Assembly: GCF_001936475.1 (NCBI RefSeq)
Contig: NZ_MSPQ01000005.1
Location: forward strand, 1 to 64,000
Origin: Algoriphagus marinus
GTDB taxonomy: Bacteria; Bacteroidota; Bacteroidia; Cytophagales; Cyclobacteriaceae
Length of the DNA stretch: 64,000 nt
Reading direction: 5' to 3'
Made by a program: the position numbers and the translations under genes. Numbering within the stretch: position 1 is the stretch's first letter; each line of letters begins with the position of its first letter. Below the pieces are notes generated by a model, which saw nothing but the letters and a program-made list of their open reading frames with translations, did not search any database and was not told where the DNA came from. This document shows positions 46,420 to 55,985 of the stretch, piece after piece.

Positions 46420-46891
46420 CCGTAGGCTGCTCGCATCTACTTATTGAAAAACTGGTCAGCACTACCACACGAGAAGGTGCTCCGGTATTTGCAGTACAAA
46501 CTCTCCCATCCCCTTCATCATCAGGCACCAAATCTCTGAAATCGAAGTAAAATCTTTGCTTAAATAGCTCATTGTCCTTATCCAAAGGAAAATCAAAGTA
46601 AGTCCAGAATTCGCTTTCCTTAGGAATTCTCAGGCCTATTACATTAGATTCGCGCTTCCCGTTAATATCAAAATATGAATCGACTGACGTGTTGGTCACT
46701 TTCACGATGACTCCTCCAAGGCATGAGATACCATATAGCTCTGATCCTACCTCCTTATATGGTACAACGAACCCTTCATAAGGCAAGCAATTCACCTCTT
46801 TCTTATCACAACTGATCAGCCCGAAAATAAGTAATCCTAATAAAACACTTCTAAAGAGAAGATTAAGGCATGTTAAATTTAAATTTTTCAT
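46412..46891 (-). CDS. lipoprotein, partner of T9SS protease
   Basis: 159 aa with lipobox GLISC (Cys about 28). There are several Cys (NCLPY, GISCLGG, GRVCTAN, SRCEQ) that may form disulfides, as in secreted domains. It starts 25 bp after the protease stop, so the two are likely co-transcribed. Its last codons run into the fragment at 46367-46419, so the natural C-terminus may have been lost. Function is unknown; regulation or anchoring of the protease is only a guess. Confidence 0.65.
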   Translation of the reverse strand: MKNLNLTCLNLLFRSVLLGLLIFGLISCDKKEVNCLPYEGFVVPYKEVGSELYGISCLGGVIVKVTNTSVDSYFDINGKRESNVIGLRIPKESEFWTYFDFPLDKDNELFKQRFYFDFRDLVPDDEGDGRVCTANTGAPSRVVVLTSFSISRCEQPTEI

Positions 46892-46916
46892 AGTTTGTGC
46901 TTTTTAATGTTTTAGG

Positions 46917-49247
46917 CTATTCGATAAGTATTTGCTCTCTGGTCAATTCTCCTTCTATCATCACATGTACAAAGTAAATACCTTTGCGTAGTTGACTTAC
47001 ATTGAATTCAAATCTTGCTCCGTTGCGAGAGCCAATGGCTACTTCTTTTCCTTCGTTGTTTAAAAGTATGGCAGATTCTATCAACGGCGCAATTTCTTTT
47101 GAAGCATCTGGACTCATTGCTTTTAGTTCAACACTGAATTGATCCTGGGGAGGATTTGGATAAATAATAAGACCAAATGAGCTATTACATCCGAAAGTTT
47201 TTTTGCTCAAAAAGAAGTTATAGTTTGGCCCTTGTCCACAACTGTTTGATGCACGAACCGAAATAGTGAGCGAATTGGAATAATTTTGCGGGTAAGTAAA
47301 ATCCAAAGTGTTGGTACCTACCCAATGTGCAATACCTGATGGAACCGTCCAGCTGGCATTCCCTACATTGCCACCGACAGGGGTCACATTCAGCCAATTA
47401 TTTCCTGGACATACCTGCATGTTCATCCCTGTGAAATAGGACATATTATTGACACGCATATTGGTGATCTGCGGAGTACCTACCCAGAACGTTCTCTGAA
47501 CCGCAATATTTCCACAGGCACCTGCCACGGTGAAAGTCAAAGTAGCCTGACCAGAAGAAAAAGATGACGGGTTTAATGTAGCACTGCTTCCAGTTCCAGA
47601 AGTACTCCCTGTAAAAAGACTTGAAGGACTGACAGACCAAGTGACAGAGCTGCTCGGCGGTAGGTTTTGTAAACTGAAAGAATTTGAGGAACAGAGTAGA
47701 TCAGTTCCAACTATTGGTAAACTTGCTTGAACAGCAGCCTGCGCATTAAGTCTTCCGAAACCAAATGTATTATCAAACCCACTTGGTCCCATATCGGTAG
47801 CAGTATTTTGAAGGATTGATCTGAGTAGTTGTAATGTTAAATTTGGATTTCGAGATAGCATCAAAGCCGCTACCCCTGATACTTGTGGAGCAGCGGCAGA
47901 AGTTCCACCAAAAGTATTAGTGTAATTCCCAGGATCGTAACCAGCAACCCCCATTCGGTCAGTTGTGACTACGTCTCCATTACCATCAAGATTTCCACTC
48001 GGAGCCACCAAATCCATTTGAGAGCCTCTGCTACTATAGTTCCAGATATTCCCATTTTTATTTATGGCACCTATAGTAATTACTCCATTTAAATCTGCTG
48101 GATACACAACTCCCGAAAAAATCCCATTGGAATTTCCGGATGAAAATATTACCACGGCACCTAAACCCGCTCTTCCTAGGGTCATTGCAGCATTAATTGT
48201 ATTATTTATATCTGGATTCGAAATACCACCATTCCAAGAATTACTCAAAATGTGCGCATTTCCAAATTCTGGACGCCAAGCATGGGTAATGGCCGAAGCA
48301 ATTTCTACACTAGAGGCAGCCCCAGAAGGATTATTAGAATCGGAGTTGTAAGGAAAAATATTTATCGGAATTATCTGGGAATTTGGAGCAATCCCTTTTA
48401 TCCCGTAAGGATTATTGTGAGTGGCTGCGATGATACCAGCACAGGCCATTCCATGCGCCCTATAAGCTTGTACAGGTAAACCGTTGGTGTTATTGACACC
48501 TGGTGTAAATCCAGCTAATACTCTTCCATCAAAATCCTCATGATTTTCAACTCCATCATCAATGACTGCAACTCTTATATTATTACAACCAAGGGTAATT
48601 GCCCACGCCTCAGGTGCGTTTATGTCAATATTAGTTGTGCCTCCAGCTTGACCAGTATTATTTAAATAGTATTGATTTGGATACAAGGGATCGTTTGACT
48701 TCACAATTAAGTGAATAAAATTTGGAGTACTCCATTCTACATTTTCATTTTCTTTGATTTCATTGGCAATATTCACAGTTTCCTCTGCATTCTTTACTTT
48801 AAAAAGATGTGCCCCGTAATTCGTTTCAAGAACAAATTTCAAGTCGTATTTTTCTGAGATAAGTTTCAGATCTTCCTGATTTTTAAATTTTATTGATATT
48901 TCGTCAGTAATGAAAGAAGTTCCACTTTTACCGGGAATTCTAATTGCACTAATTTTCGAAACAGTTTTTGTAAATTCTTGGAGCATCTTTGCCTCTGATC
49001 TCACTATTAGCTGCACAATAGAGTCATTTTCCAATCGAAAGGCTTGAGATTCAGAAATTTGACTGATTGGATTATCTCGACTGATATCCTTATTGTTCAA
49101 CTCAATTAAAAAATAAGATGAATCAATTTCGTAATCAATTTTAGTTTCTCCGTCCCAGTAATACCGATCTTGCTCTTTATCAAGAAAAGAAGCGTAAAAA
49201 ATTCTAAAAATTAGAATTGCAATCGAACTTATTAAAATAGCTCTCAT
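46917..49247 (-). CDS. secreted subtilisin-like S8 protease with T9SS sorting domain
   Basis: 776 aa. The signal anchor at 1-20 precedes a propeptide-like region to about 190. The subtilase triad is Asp230 in VAVIDDGVE, His265 in YRAHGMACAG and Ser in GGTSAAAPQVSG (about 445). After about 505 there are Ig/PKD-like repeats, and the final about 90 residues (LIIYPNPPQDQFSVEL ... GIYFVHVMIEGELTREQILIE) form a type A Por-secretion sorting domain. It is exported by the type IX system to the surface or outside. It lies inside a direct-repeat-flanked block. Confidence 0.9.
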   Translation of the reverse strand: MRAILISSIAILIFRIFYASFLDKEQDRYYWDGETKIDYEIDSSYFLIELNNKDISRDNPISQISESQAFRLENDSIVQLIVRSEAKMLQEFTKTVSKISAIRIPGKSGTSFITDEISIKFKNQEDLKLISEKYDLKFVLETNYGAHLFKVKNAEETVNIANEIKENENVEWSTPNFIHLIVKSNDPLYPNQYYLNNTGQAGGTTNIDINAPEAWAITLGCNNIRVAVIDDGVENHEDFDGRVLAGFTPGVNNTNGLPVQAYRAHGMACAGIIAATHNNPYGIKGIAPNSQIIPINIFPYNSDSNNPSGAASSVEIASAITHAWRPEFGNAHILSNSWNGGISNPDINNTINAAMTLGRAGLGAVVIFSSGNSNGIFSGVVYPADLNGVITIGAINKNGNIWNYSSRGSQMDLVAPSGNLDGNGDVVTTDRMGVAGYDPGNYTNTFGGTSAAAPQVSGVAALMLSRNPNLTLQLLRSILQNTATDMGPSGFDNTFGFGRLNAQAAVQASLPIVGTDLLCSSNSFSLQNLPPSSSVTWSVSPSSLFTGSTSGTGSSATLNPSSFSSGQATLTFTVAGACGNIAVQRTFWVGTPQITNMRVNNMSYFTGMNMQVCPGNNWLNVTPVGGNVGNASWTVPSGIAHWVGTNTLDFTYPQNYSNSLTISVRASNSCGQGPNYNFFLSKKTFGCNSSFGLIIYPNPPQDQFSVELKAMSPDASKEIAPLIESAILLNNEGKEVAIGSRNGARFEFNVSQLRKGIYFVHVMIEGELTREQILIE

Positions 49248-49673
49248 AAGAATAATGATTTTAAAATTACAATTTATTAATATCTTAGTCTATAAAATTA
49301 AAAATTAACTGGTTTGAAATATTCCTTTTATTCCATTTAAAATTAAGTGTCGGGGGCAACAGATATACAGTCTTTTTTTTGAATTTTTTCTTTATCGTGT
49401 TTAGTTTGATTTCCTTAACGGCTTGTCTATAAACATGGTTACGCCGAAAAATAAGTTATTTCAAAAAAGTTACCTGCGGCGATATCAAAATAAAATCCTT
49501 TAAGCCTTTCATTTTGACCTTTGCGGTTTTTGTGGTTAAAAAACCTTCGTATCCTCCGTGCTAACCTCTGCGACCTTGGCGGTTGAAAATAATTTATTAC
49601 AGTTCGTGAAGACACGAACCGCGGCCTTGGCAGAGACAAATCGGAAATCTCAAATCTTAAATCATATATCCCC
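49248..49673. other. repeat-containing gap upstream of the protease
   Basis: 426 bp without a gene. 49478-49673 belongs to the direct repeat that continues into pntB, and 49602-49619 is a clear copy of the GTTCGTG/CACGAAC palindrome. The AT-rich 49248-49440 part probably carries the protease promoter. Confidence 0.55.
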
Positions 49674-49736
49674 TCACATTTCCTTCATCTCACTCACCAC
49701 TTTGGTAATGGTCTGCTTTGCATCTCCGAAAAGCAT
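49478..49736. repeat. direct repeat 2, includes genuine pntB 3' end
   Basis: Same-orientation partner of 46110-46362. It runs from the intergenic region into the last 63 bp of pntB. Because one copy lies inside the intact gene, this end is ancestral and the other is the duplicate. Confidence 0.75.
49602..49619. repeat. dispersed palindromic repeat copy
   Basis: GTTCGTGAAGACACGAAC with perfect 7-bp arms, followed by CGCGGCC. It sits inside the direct repeat. Confidence 0.65.
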
Positions 49737-51059
49737 CAGGCAGTTTGGATAGCCGAAAAGCTCATTTTCGATTCCTGCATAGCCTTTTCCCATACTTCGC
49801 TTACTTACGATGACTGTTTTGGCTTTATCCGCATTTAAGATCGGCATCCCAAAGATTGGACTCTGAGGATTAGTTCGAGCAGCTGGATTCACCACATCAT
49901 TTGCTCCAACTACGAAGACCAAGTCCGTATTTGGAAACTCATCATTGATCGCTTCCATTTCGATCAATTTGTCATAGGAAATATTCGCCTCCGCCAGCAA
50001 GACATTCATATGTCCTGGCATCCTTCCCGCGACAGGATGAATCGCGAACTTGAAATCGATATTTCGCTTTTCGCACTGCTCCATCAACTCTCGAATCACA
50101 TGCTGAGCTTGCGCGACAGCCATTCCATATCCTGGCACTACCAAAACAGATGAAGCCGAATCAAATAACATCGCGGTCTCTTCGACTCCGATTTCTTTGA
50201 CGACGATCTGTGGACCATCAGCTGCCGGTCCGGAAACAGTCTGGCCAAAACCTCCCAACAAGACATTGGTCAATGATCGGTTCATGGCTTTGCACATGAT
50301 CTGAGTCAGGATAATTCCCGAAGCCCCCACCAGCGAACCTGCGACGATGAGCACATTATTATTCAAAATAAAACCAGTAGCACAGGCTGCCATTCCCGAG
50401 TAGGAATTCAAAAGCGAAATCACAACAGGCATATCTGCTCCACCGATCGGAATCACAGTCAGGACACCCAAAAGCAAGGAAATCACAATCAATGCAATCA
50501 TGAAAACCGGATTACCTGGATTCAAATAAGCCAAGACTCCGGCAATAATAAAGGCAATCAGCAGAATCAAATTTATCGGATGTTGTCCTTTGAAGGTGAT
50601 CGGTGAACCGGAAATTTTCCCATCCAATTTTAGATAAGCGATCATAGAACCTGTAAAAGTCACGCCACCGATCAAAACCGAAACGATAATACTGATCGAA
50701 TTCACCGAATCAGGATAGGTCTCCATGGCTTGGGTTTTCAGGAAATAATCTGAAAGCGCTACTGCAAAAGAAGCTAAACCTCCAAAACCATTGAACAAAG
50801 CGACCATTTCAGGGATTTTGGTCATCTCCACTTTCTTAGAGACATAGAGTCCAATCGCTCCTCCAATCAAAATGCAGACAAAAATCTCCACAAATGAAAG
50901 GATATTCACTGTGTACAAAGTCGCCGCGATGGCAATCAGCATCCCAACAGCGGAATACACATTTCCTTCTCGTGCACTTTTGGTTTTACCCAATTTTTTG
51001 ATCCCGAGGATAAACAAAATCGAGGAGATCAGATAGGCTACTTGGATCAGGATGCTCAT
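49674..51059 (-). CDS. pntB: proton-translocating NAD(P)+ transhydrogenase subunit beta
   Basis: 461 aa. About nine membrane helices in the first 260 residues are followed by the NADP(H)-binding domain (VPGYGMAVAQAQHVIREL and VGANDVVNPAARTNPQSPIFGMPIL). It couples hydride transfer between NADH and NADP+ to proton flow across the inner membrane. It overlaps the alpha-2 gene by ATGA (51056-51059). A copy of its last codons lies at 46309-46362. Confidence 0.95.
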   Translation of the reverse strand: MSILIQVAYLISSILFILGIKKLGKTKSAREGNVYSAVGMLIAIAATLYTVNILSFVEIFVCILIGGAIGLYVSKKVEMTKIPEMVALFNGFGGLASFAVALSDYFLKTQAMETYPDSVNSISIIVSVLIGGVTFTGSMIAYLKLDGKISGSPITFKGQHPINLILLIAFIIAGVLAYLNPGNPVFMIALIVISLLLGVLTVIPIGGADMPVVISLLNSYSGMAACATGFILNNNVLIVAGSLVGASGIILTQIMCKAMNRSLTNVLLGGFGQTVSGPAADGPQIVVKEIGVEETAMLFDSASSVLVVPGYGMAVAQAQHVIRELMEQCEKRNIDFKFAIHPVAGRMPGHMNVLLAEANISYDKLIEMEAINDEFPNTDLVFVVGANDVVNPAARTNPQSPIFGMPILNADKAKTVIVSKRSMGKGYAGIENELFGYPNCLMLFGDAKQTITKVVSEMKEM

Positions 51060-51343
51060 TTCTTCTTAAACATTTTAAGCATGCGATCAGTCACTGCGTA
51101 ACCGCCGACCACATTGATGGTGGCTAAGATTAAGGCGAGCATTCCCAGCCATTTGCTCAAAGTTCCATAGCCCATTTCATTGCAGGCGATCAAGGCTCCG
51201 ACAATGGTGATTCCAGAGATCGCGTTCGAACCGGACATCAATGGGGTATGAAGCGTTGGCGGCACTTTAGTGATCAGTTCAAAGCCGAGGTAACTCGCTA
51301 AGACCAATATGTAGAGGAGTATAATAAGTGAATCTGCATTCAT
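51056..51343 (-). CDS. pntAB: NAD(P)+ transhydrogenase alpha subunit, membrane part
   Basis: 95 aa with three membrane helices, matching the split PntA C-terminal domain (LASYLGFELITKVPPTLHTPLMSGSNAISGI). In many bacteria this part is a separate gene, as here. It lies 11 bp after pntA and overlaps pntB by 4 bp, forming one operon. Confidence 0.93.
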   Translation of the reverse strand: MNADSLIILLYILVLASYLGFELITKVPPTLHTPLMSGSNAISGITIVGALIACNEMGYGTLSKWLGMLALILATINVVGGYAVTDRMLKMFKKK

Positions 51344-51354
51344 AGCTATTGGAT

Positions 51355-52479
51355 TTAGAGATTCAGGATTTTTTGAGTGAATTCATGGATCAAAACACCA
51401 TCATGGGTGATTACCGAACCTCGGGTGATTTCTTCGTCTAAGTCAATATTCAAACCGTCTTTGGTACTCAGGTGAAGTAAAAGCGTGCTGATATTGGTAC
51501 TGTACAATTGACTGGCATTGACAGGAAGCAGTGAAGGCAGGTTAGACTCTCCTACCAGCGTAACTCCATGTTTAACGACCGTTTTATTGATTTCTGAGAT
51601 TTCACAGTTTCCTCCTGACTCTACCGCCATATCCACGATCACCGAACCGGCTTTCATACTTTTCACCATTTCTTCAGTGACTAGAATCGGAGATTTTTTC
51701 CCCATCACCAAAGCGGTAGTAATGACTAAGTCAGCATCTTTGATTTTATCTTCGATTAGTTTTTTCTGCTTCGCCAAAAATTCTGACGAAACCTCGGCTG
51801 CATATCCTCCTTCAACTTTTACTTGTTCCGCTCCCTCCACGATCAAAAATCTTCCGCCTAGCGATTCCACTTGCTCTTTGGTTTCGGGTCGCACATCCGT
51901 TACTTCGACGATCGCACCCAGACGCTTTGCCGTAGCGATCGCTTGCAATCCTGCCACGCCTGCTCCAAAAATCAAAACCTTGGCAGGAGTGATCGTGCCT
52001 GAGGCAGTCATGAGCAGTGGAAAGATTTTTCCAAGATAGTTCGCTCCCAAAATCACAGCTTTATAACCAGCGAGATTCGCTTGGGAACTTAATGCATCCA
52101 TTTTCTGAGCTCTAGAGATTCGCGGAACAGCATCCATGGAAATGGCTGTGATCTTCTTTTGGAGAAAAGCTTTGACCAAATCAGGATGGGTGTAGGCATA
52201 TAAAAACGAAATGCAGGTTGCGCCTTCTTTTGCCCCAGCCACCTCTTCCAAGGTCATCGGATTCACCTTCAAAATGACATCCGAAGCCAATACTTCCGCC
52301 TTTGAACGGATTTGAGCACCTGCATCTAAAAACTCCTGATCTGAAAAATAAGAATCAGCTCCTGCTCCAGATTCAACCCAAACTTGGTATTCTTTCTTGA
52401 TCAATAACTTCACACCATCTGGACTCAACGCTACTCTTCGCTCAAATTCCTTGGTTTCTTTTAGTACTCCGATTTTCAT
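51355..52479 (-). CDS. pntA: NAD(P)+ transhydrogenase alpha subunit, NAD-binding part
   Basis: 374 aa. Alanine-dehydrogenase-like fold with the NAD glycine-rich loop GAGVAGLQAIATAKRLGA (about 172) and the N-terminal MKIGVLKETKEFERRVALSP. First gene of the three-gene transhydrogenase operon. It supplies NADPH or balances redox using the proton gradient. Nothing unusual is visible. Confidence 0.95.
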   Translation of the reverse strand: MKIGVLKETKEFERRVALSPDGVKLLIKKEYQVWVESGAGADSYFSDQEFLDAGAQIRSKAEVLASDVILKVNPMTLEEVAGAKEGATCISFLYAYTHPDLVKAFLQKKITAISMDAVPRISRAQKMDALSSQANLAGYKAVILGANYLGKIFPLLMTASGTITPAKVLIFGAGVAGLQAIATAKRLGAIVEVTDVRPETKEQVESLGGRFLIVEGAEQVKVEGGYAAEVSSEFLAKQKKLIEDKIKDADLVITTALVMGKKSPILVTEEMVKSMKAGSVIVDMAVESGGNCEISEINKTVVKHGVTLVGESNLPSLLPVNASQLYSTNISTLLLHLSTKDGLNIDLDEEITRGSVITHDGVLIHEFTQKILNL

Positions 52480-52639
52480 TTTTCAACGTTTGAACAGTGT
52501 ATTTTAAAATTTACCATTCTTGATTAATACCTAAAGTAATTTTTTAAGTAGCATTTTACCATCCTGTGCTGAAAAAGTTACATCATTATTTGCGATATCG
52601 ATTTCGATCTCAGTCATTTTATACTTTTTTGACAAAAAA

Positions 52640-52666
52640 AAGGAGCTGCCTAATCAGCAACTCCTT
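52640..52666 (-). terminator. intrinsic terminator
   Basis: A 10-bp stem with one mismatch (52640-52649 with 52657-52666, 7-nt loop) precedes a run of A's at 52634-52641, which is a T run on the minus strand. It ends the PepSY-like gene. Confidence 0.75.
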
Positions 52667-52687
52667 AAAAATTAAATTTTAAAAAGG

Positions 52688-53188
52688 TTAAAGAATATTT
52701 CCGTTTTCATCAGTTTTAATCCTAATCCTATTATTTCCCTTCTCCAAAACAAGTTTATATTCTTTCTTGGTAACTCCCAGTTTGCTATGGTAATTGACCA
52801 AATAAGCATCATGGGTGATTTTCCAACCAGGGTATTCTTTCGCTGCTGCTTTGGAAACGGCTAAGGGAAGCTTAACATTTTCGTATTTCTCAATCGTGCG
52901 CAACAAATTACCATCATCGTCATAGGCTGCGAGGATTTTCCCTTTTGGAATAAAAAATGAGATAAAATATTTGTCATATTCATCTTCATAATATTCCGAA
53001 TCCCTAACGTCATAGGAAGTCGCATACCGCTCGAGAAGCTGTACTGTTTGAGCAGCAGAGCTATTATTAACATCATCCAAATATTTGTAATTTTTTGCTG
53101 ACACTTCAACCTCCGGCAAAGTGACTACCTGGGCAAACAACGGAATAGAAATCCCGAAAGCGAATAAAGCAAGAATGATCTTTTTCAT
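52688..53188 (-). CDS. secreted PepSY-like protein
   Basis: 166 aa with a signal peptide (1-19, IPLFAQ). Residues about 75-165 read like the PepSY-like domain of Bacteroidota: YDDDGNLLRTIEKYENVKLP, AKEYPGWKITHDAYLVNY, then strands ending IRIKTDENGNIL. These periplasmic proteins have no defined activity. Single gene with its own terminator. Confidence 0.7.
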   Translation of the reverse strand: MKKIILALFAFGISIPLFAQVVTLPEVEVSAKNYKYLDDVNNSSAAQTVQLLERYATSYDVRDSEYYEDEYDKYFISFFIPKGKILAAYDDDGNLLRTIEKYENVKLPLAVSKAAAKEYPGWKITHDAYLVNYHSKLGVTKKEYKLVLEKGNNRIRIKTDENGNIL

Positions 53189-53455
53189 GGCTTTGAGTAA
53201 TTTTAGTTTAAAATGAATTTCCGCTCTTAATCATGCAAAGGCATGTTTTAGCATGTATAAATTTACCCAAACCGAAAAGCCCAAACACTGATCTAAATCA
53301 ATTTTGACTTCTTTTTCAAACTTTTTATTCAAAAAATCAAATCAAAAAAAACTATAAGCTAACTGGGAGTTGGTTCACAAAAAATCAACGGCAGTATGCA
53401 ATAAAAGAGATTAATCATTATTTTAAGCTTCCCAAAAATCCAATTAACAAATCTC

Positions 53456-54925
53456 ATGAAACAACCCAAAAAAGTAGCATCGGATCAATCGCGCCGTGAC
53501 TTTATCAAAAACACAGCGATTGCCTCGTCTTTTTTCATCGTTCCGCGGCATGTACTTGGAGGAGTAGGATTCACCTCTCCTTCTGACCAATTGAATATCG
53601 CCGCAATCGGAGCTGGCGGCAAAGGAGCTAGCGACATCATGCTTGCTTCTGTGAAAGGCCGAGAGCGGATCGTTGCACTTTGTGATGTAGACTTTTCAGG
53701 TTCAGCCAAGAGATCAGTGGAGAGTTTTCCAAATGCCAAGCTCTATGCCGATTACCGCAAAATGCTCGATACTGAAAAGGACATTGATGCAGTAACCATT
53801 TCAACTCCTGATCACGTGCATGGACCAGCTGCAAAATACGCCATGGATCGCGGCAAGCATGTCTATGTCCAAAAGCCGATGACACATAATATTTCTGAAG
53901 CGAGAATACTCACAGAGTTGGCTCGCACTCAGAAAGTAGTAACCCAAATGGGAAACCAAGGTGGATCAAACCCATACCTGGATATAGTTCAAAAATGGAT
54001 TGATGAGGATAAAATCGGAAAAATCTCCAAAGTTCAAGTTTGGACCAACCGTCCGGTTTGGCCGCAAGGAGGACCTTTTCCTGCTGCAAATCCAGGCACC
54101 AAACCAGATGCCCTGCAATGGGATCTTTGGCTAGGCCCAGCACCGGAAATTCCTTTCACCCCAAATCTACATCCATTCAACTGGAGAGGTTGGTGGGATT
54201 ATGGAACAGGCGCACTCGGTGATGTAGGATGTCATTTGATCGATATTCCATTCCGTACACTTGGTTTGAAATATCCAACCGATGCAGAGTGCAGTGTTGG
54301 AACTGTCTTCTCTAAAATGTGGACTCCAGATTACAATCCTGAAGGATGCCCAGCATCCTCATTTATCACCTTGCATTTTGCCGCTACTGCGAAAAGTAAA
54401 TCACCGATCGAAATGACTTGGAGTGATGGTGGAATTAAGCCTTCACATCCGGATATTATCCCGGCTGATGACGATATCGGAGGTACCGGATCTGCCAATG
54501 GCGTATTGATCATAGGGGATAAAGGAATTATTTCTACCAATATCAATGATTCTTCTCCATTAATGCCTAAACTTTATTTGAATGACGGAACGACTGAATT
54601 TGGACCTCAGACTGAAGAAAATATGGAGTCTGAATATGGGCATCAGCGTCTTTGGGTAGATGCTTGTAAAGCTGGATTTGGAAGTACCGAGCACAAAGGT
54701 TTGACTTCCTCTTTTGACTATGCCGGTCCAATGACCGAAACCGTTTTGATGGGAAATCTAGCCATCCGAAGCTATATGCTTCGAAGGGAAAACAGCAAAG
54801 GACAAGCTGAATTCTTTGGCAGAAAGAAACTCCTTTGGGACGGAGAAAACCTTAGAATTACAAACCTGGAAGAAGCCAATCAGTTTGTGACTAGAACCTA
54901 TCGTGATGGTTTTGGTATGGGTTGA
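53456..54925 (+). CDS. Gfo/Idh/MocA-family oxidoreductase, Tat-exported
   Basis: 489 aa. A twin-arginine signal (SRRDFIKNTAIASSFFIVP, about 12-30) indicates folded export with its cofactor. The Rossmann domain begins LNIAAIGAGGKGASDIM and the catalytic EKP-like motif is QKPMTHN (about 142). The C-terminal half is the Gfo/Idh/MocA beta domain. Exported members in Bacteroidota act on sugars or glycosides in the periplasm. It ends at a terminator. Confidence 0.9.
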   Translation: MKQPKKVASDQSRRDFIKNTAIASSFFIVPRHVLGGVGFTSPSDQLNIAAIGAGGKGASDIMLASVKGRERIVALCDVDFSGSAKRSVESFPNAKLYADYRKMLDTEKDIDAVTISTPDHVHGPAAKYAMDRGKHVYVQKPMTHNISEARILTELARTQKVVTQMGNQGGSNPYLDIVQKWIDEDKIGKISKVQVWTNRPVWPQGGPFPAANPGTKPDALQWDLWLGPAPEIPFTPNLHPFNWRGWWDYGTGALGDVGCHLIDIPFRTLGLKYPTDAECSVGTVFSKMWTPDYNPEGCPASSFITLHFAATAKSKSPIEMTWSDGGIKPSHPDIIPADDDIGGTGSANGVLIIGDKGIISTNINDSSPLMPKLYLNDGTTEFGPQTEENMESEYGHQRLWVDACKAGFGSTEHKGLTSSFDYAGPMTETVLMGNLAIRSYMLRRENSKGQAEFFGRKKLLWDGENLRITNLEEANQFVTRTYRDGFGMG

Positions 54926-54950
54926 TTCTCATGATTGAAAGTATCATTTC

Positions 54951-54989
54951 AAGCCCAACCGATTGATTTTGGTTGGGTTTGTTTTTAAC
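54951..54989 (+). terminator. intrinsic terminator
   Basis: A 10-bp stem with one G-T pair (54951-54960 with 54971-54980) is followed by TTTGTTTTT-like sequence. It ends the oxidoreductase gene and precedes the Cdd1-like gene. Confidence 0.75.
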
Positions 54990-55010
54990 TAGCAGATAGA
55001 ATTAACAAGC

Positions 55011-55508
55011 ATGAGCACGATTAAGAAATCTGCGCCAAAACTCAATCTTACTCCAGAAGAGCGTAAAAATCTTCGAAAAGCCAAAATCAAGATTTCGGAG
55101 CTCTTGGATTATGCCCCTGATGAATTGGAATTGATTTTAGAAGCAAGTTCAGATCGGGTGAAAACGATTTTTGCGCTAGCGGAATTCCAAACTGTACCAT
55201 CCATCGGAATCAAGTTTGCCGAGGATTTGATTTTTATGGGTTATTATTCCTTGGCTGAACTCAAGGAAAAAGATGGGGCGAAATTGCTTGAAGAATATGA
55301 GCGAAAGAAAGGTCATTGGACGGATCCCTGTGTGGAAGACCAATTTCGATTAATAGTAGATTTTGCCAGAAACCACTCAACTACTAAAAATTGGTGGGAT
55401 TACACGGAAGAACGAAAGAAATACCGTGCAGAAAACGGCTATCCTCCAGACCGCCCAAAGACTGCTTGGCATGAAATCATCCCTATTAAGTGGAAACCCA
55501 AAAAATGA
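55011..55508 (+). CDS. Cdd1-like (pathogenicity locus) helix-hairpin-helix protein
   Basis: 165 aa. The Cdd1 pattern is visible: a helix-hairpin-helix in VPSIGIKFAEDLIFMGYYSL (about 63-83), then CVEDQFRLIVDFARN and KNWWDYTEERKKYRAENGYP. HhH domains contact DNA without sequence specificity, but the cellular role of this family is not established. Its stop overlaps the next gene's ATG (ATGA). Confidence 0.85.
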   Translation: MSTIKKSAPKLNLTPEERKNLRKAKIKISELLDYAPDELELILEASSDRVKTIFALAEFQTVPSIGIKFAEDLIFMGYYSLAELKEKDGAKLLEEYERKKGHWTDPCVEDQFRLIVDFARNHSTTKNWWDYTEERKKYRAENGYPPDRPKTAWHEIIPIKWKPKK

Positions 55509-55891
55509 TTTTTATCGCTCAATTCATCATTATCTTATTCGGAGGCTTCATCTTTTCTGTGGGGCTTTTGATGTTGTTTTTTCCTGAAAAAGCACTCGCT
55601 ACACTTCGAAAAGCAGGCAGTACCAATTTGATTAATTATGGGGAAATCACCATTCGCTTGATTCCTGCCATCGCATTGGGGATTTACGCACCTTATTCCA
55701 GATTTCCGGATATTTTGAAATTATTCGGAGGATTTATGATCGCCACTTCGCTTGTTTTATACTTTGTTCCAAAGCGCTATCATCATGCCTATTCGGTGAA
55801 ATGGGCTTCAATTCTCAAACCCAATTACGTGAGATGGATTGCACCATTAGCCTTCGCATTTGGGACAGCGGTGATTTATTCGGTGGTCTAA
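55505..55891 (+). CDS. small membrane protein coupled to Cdd1-like gene
   Basis: 128 aa from ATG 55505 (the GTG five codons upstream lies inside the previous gene). There are four hydrophobic helices and a basic YHHAYS patch. Family not recognised. ATGA overlap with the Cdd1-like gene indicates coupling. Confidence 0.7.
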   Translation: MIFIAQFIIILFGGFIFSVGLLMLFFPEKALATLRKAGSTNLINYGEITIRLIPAIALGIYAPYSRFPDILKLFGGFMIATSLVLYFVPKRYHHAYSVKWASILKPNYVRWIAPLAFAFGTAVIYSVV

Positions 55892-55985
55892 ACACCATTC
55901 AAGTACTTATTTTACTGATCTCAAAATTGATAAAATCAGGCACTCTCTTTTTTTGTTTATTTGAAGACTAACTTAATCTTTACCC

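Noticed and set aside
51518..52039. A 173-codon open frame antisense to pntA
   Set aside because: Shadow of a conserved gene; low-complexity Ser/Thr/Pro-rich translation without motif.
53230..53265. CATGC/GCATG palindromes as an operator of the Gfo/Idh gene
   Set aside because: They lie almost 200 bp from the start and nearer the PepSY-like gene; the half-sites are too short to support.
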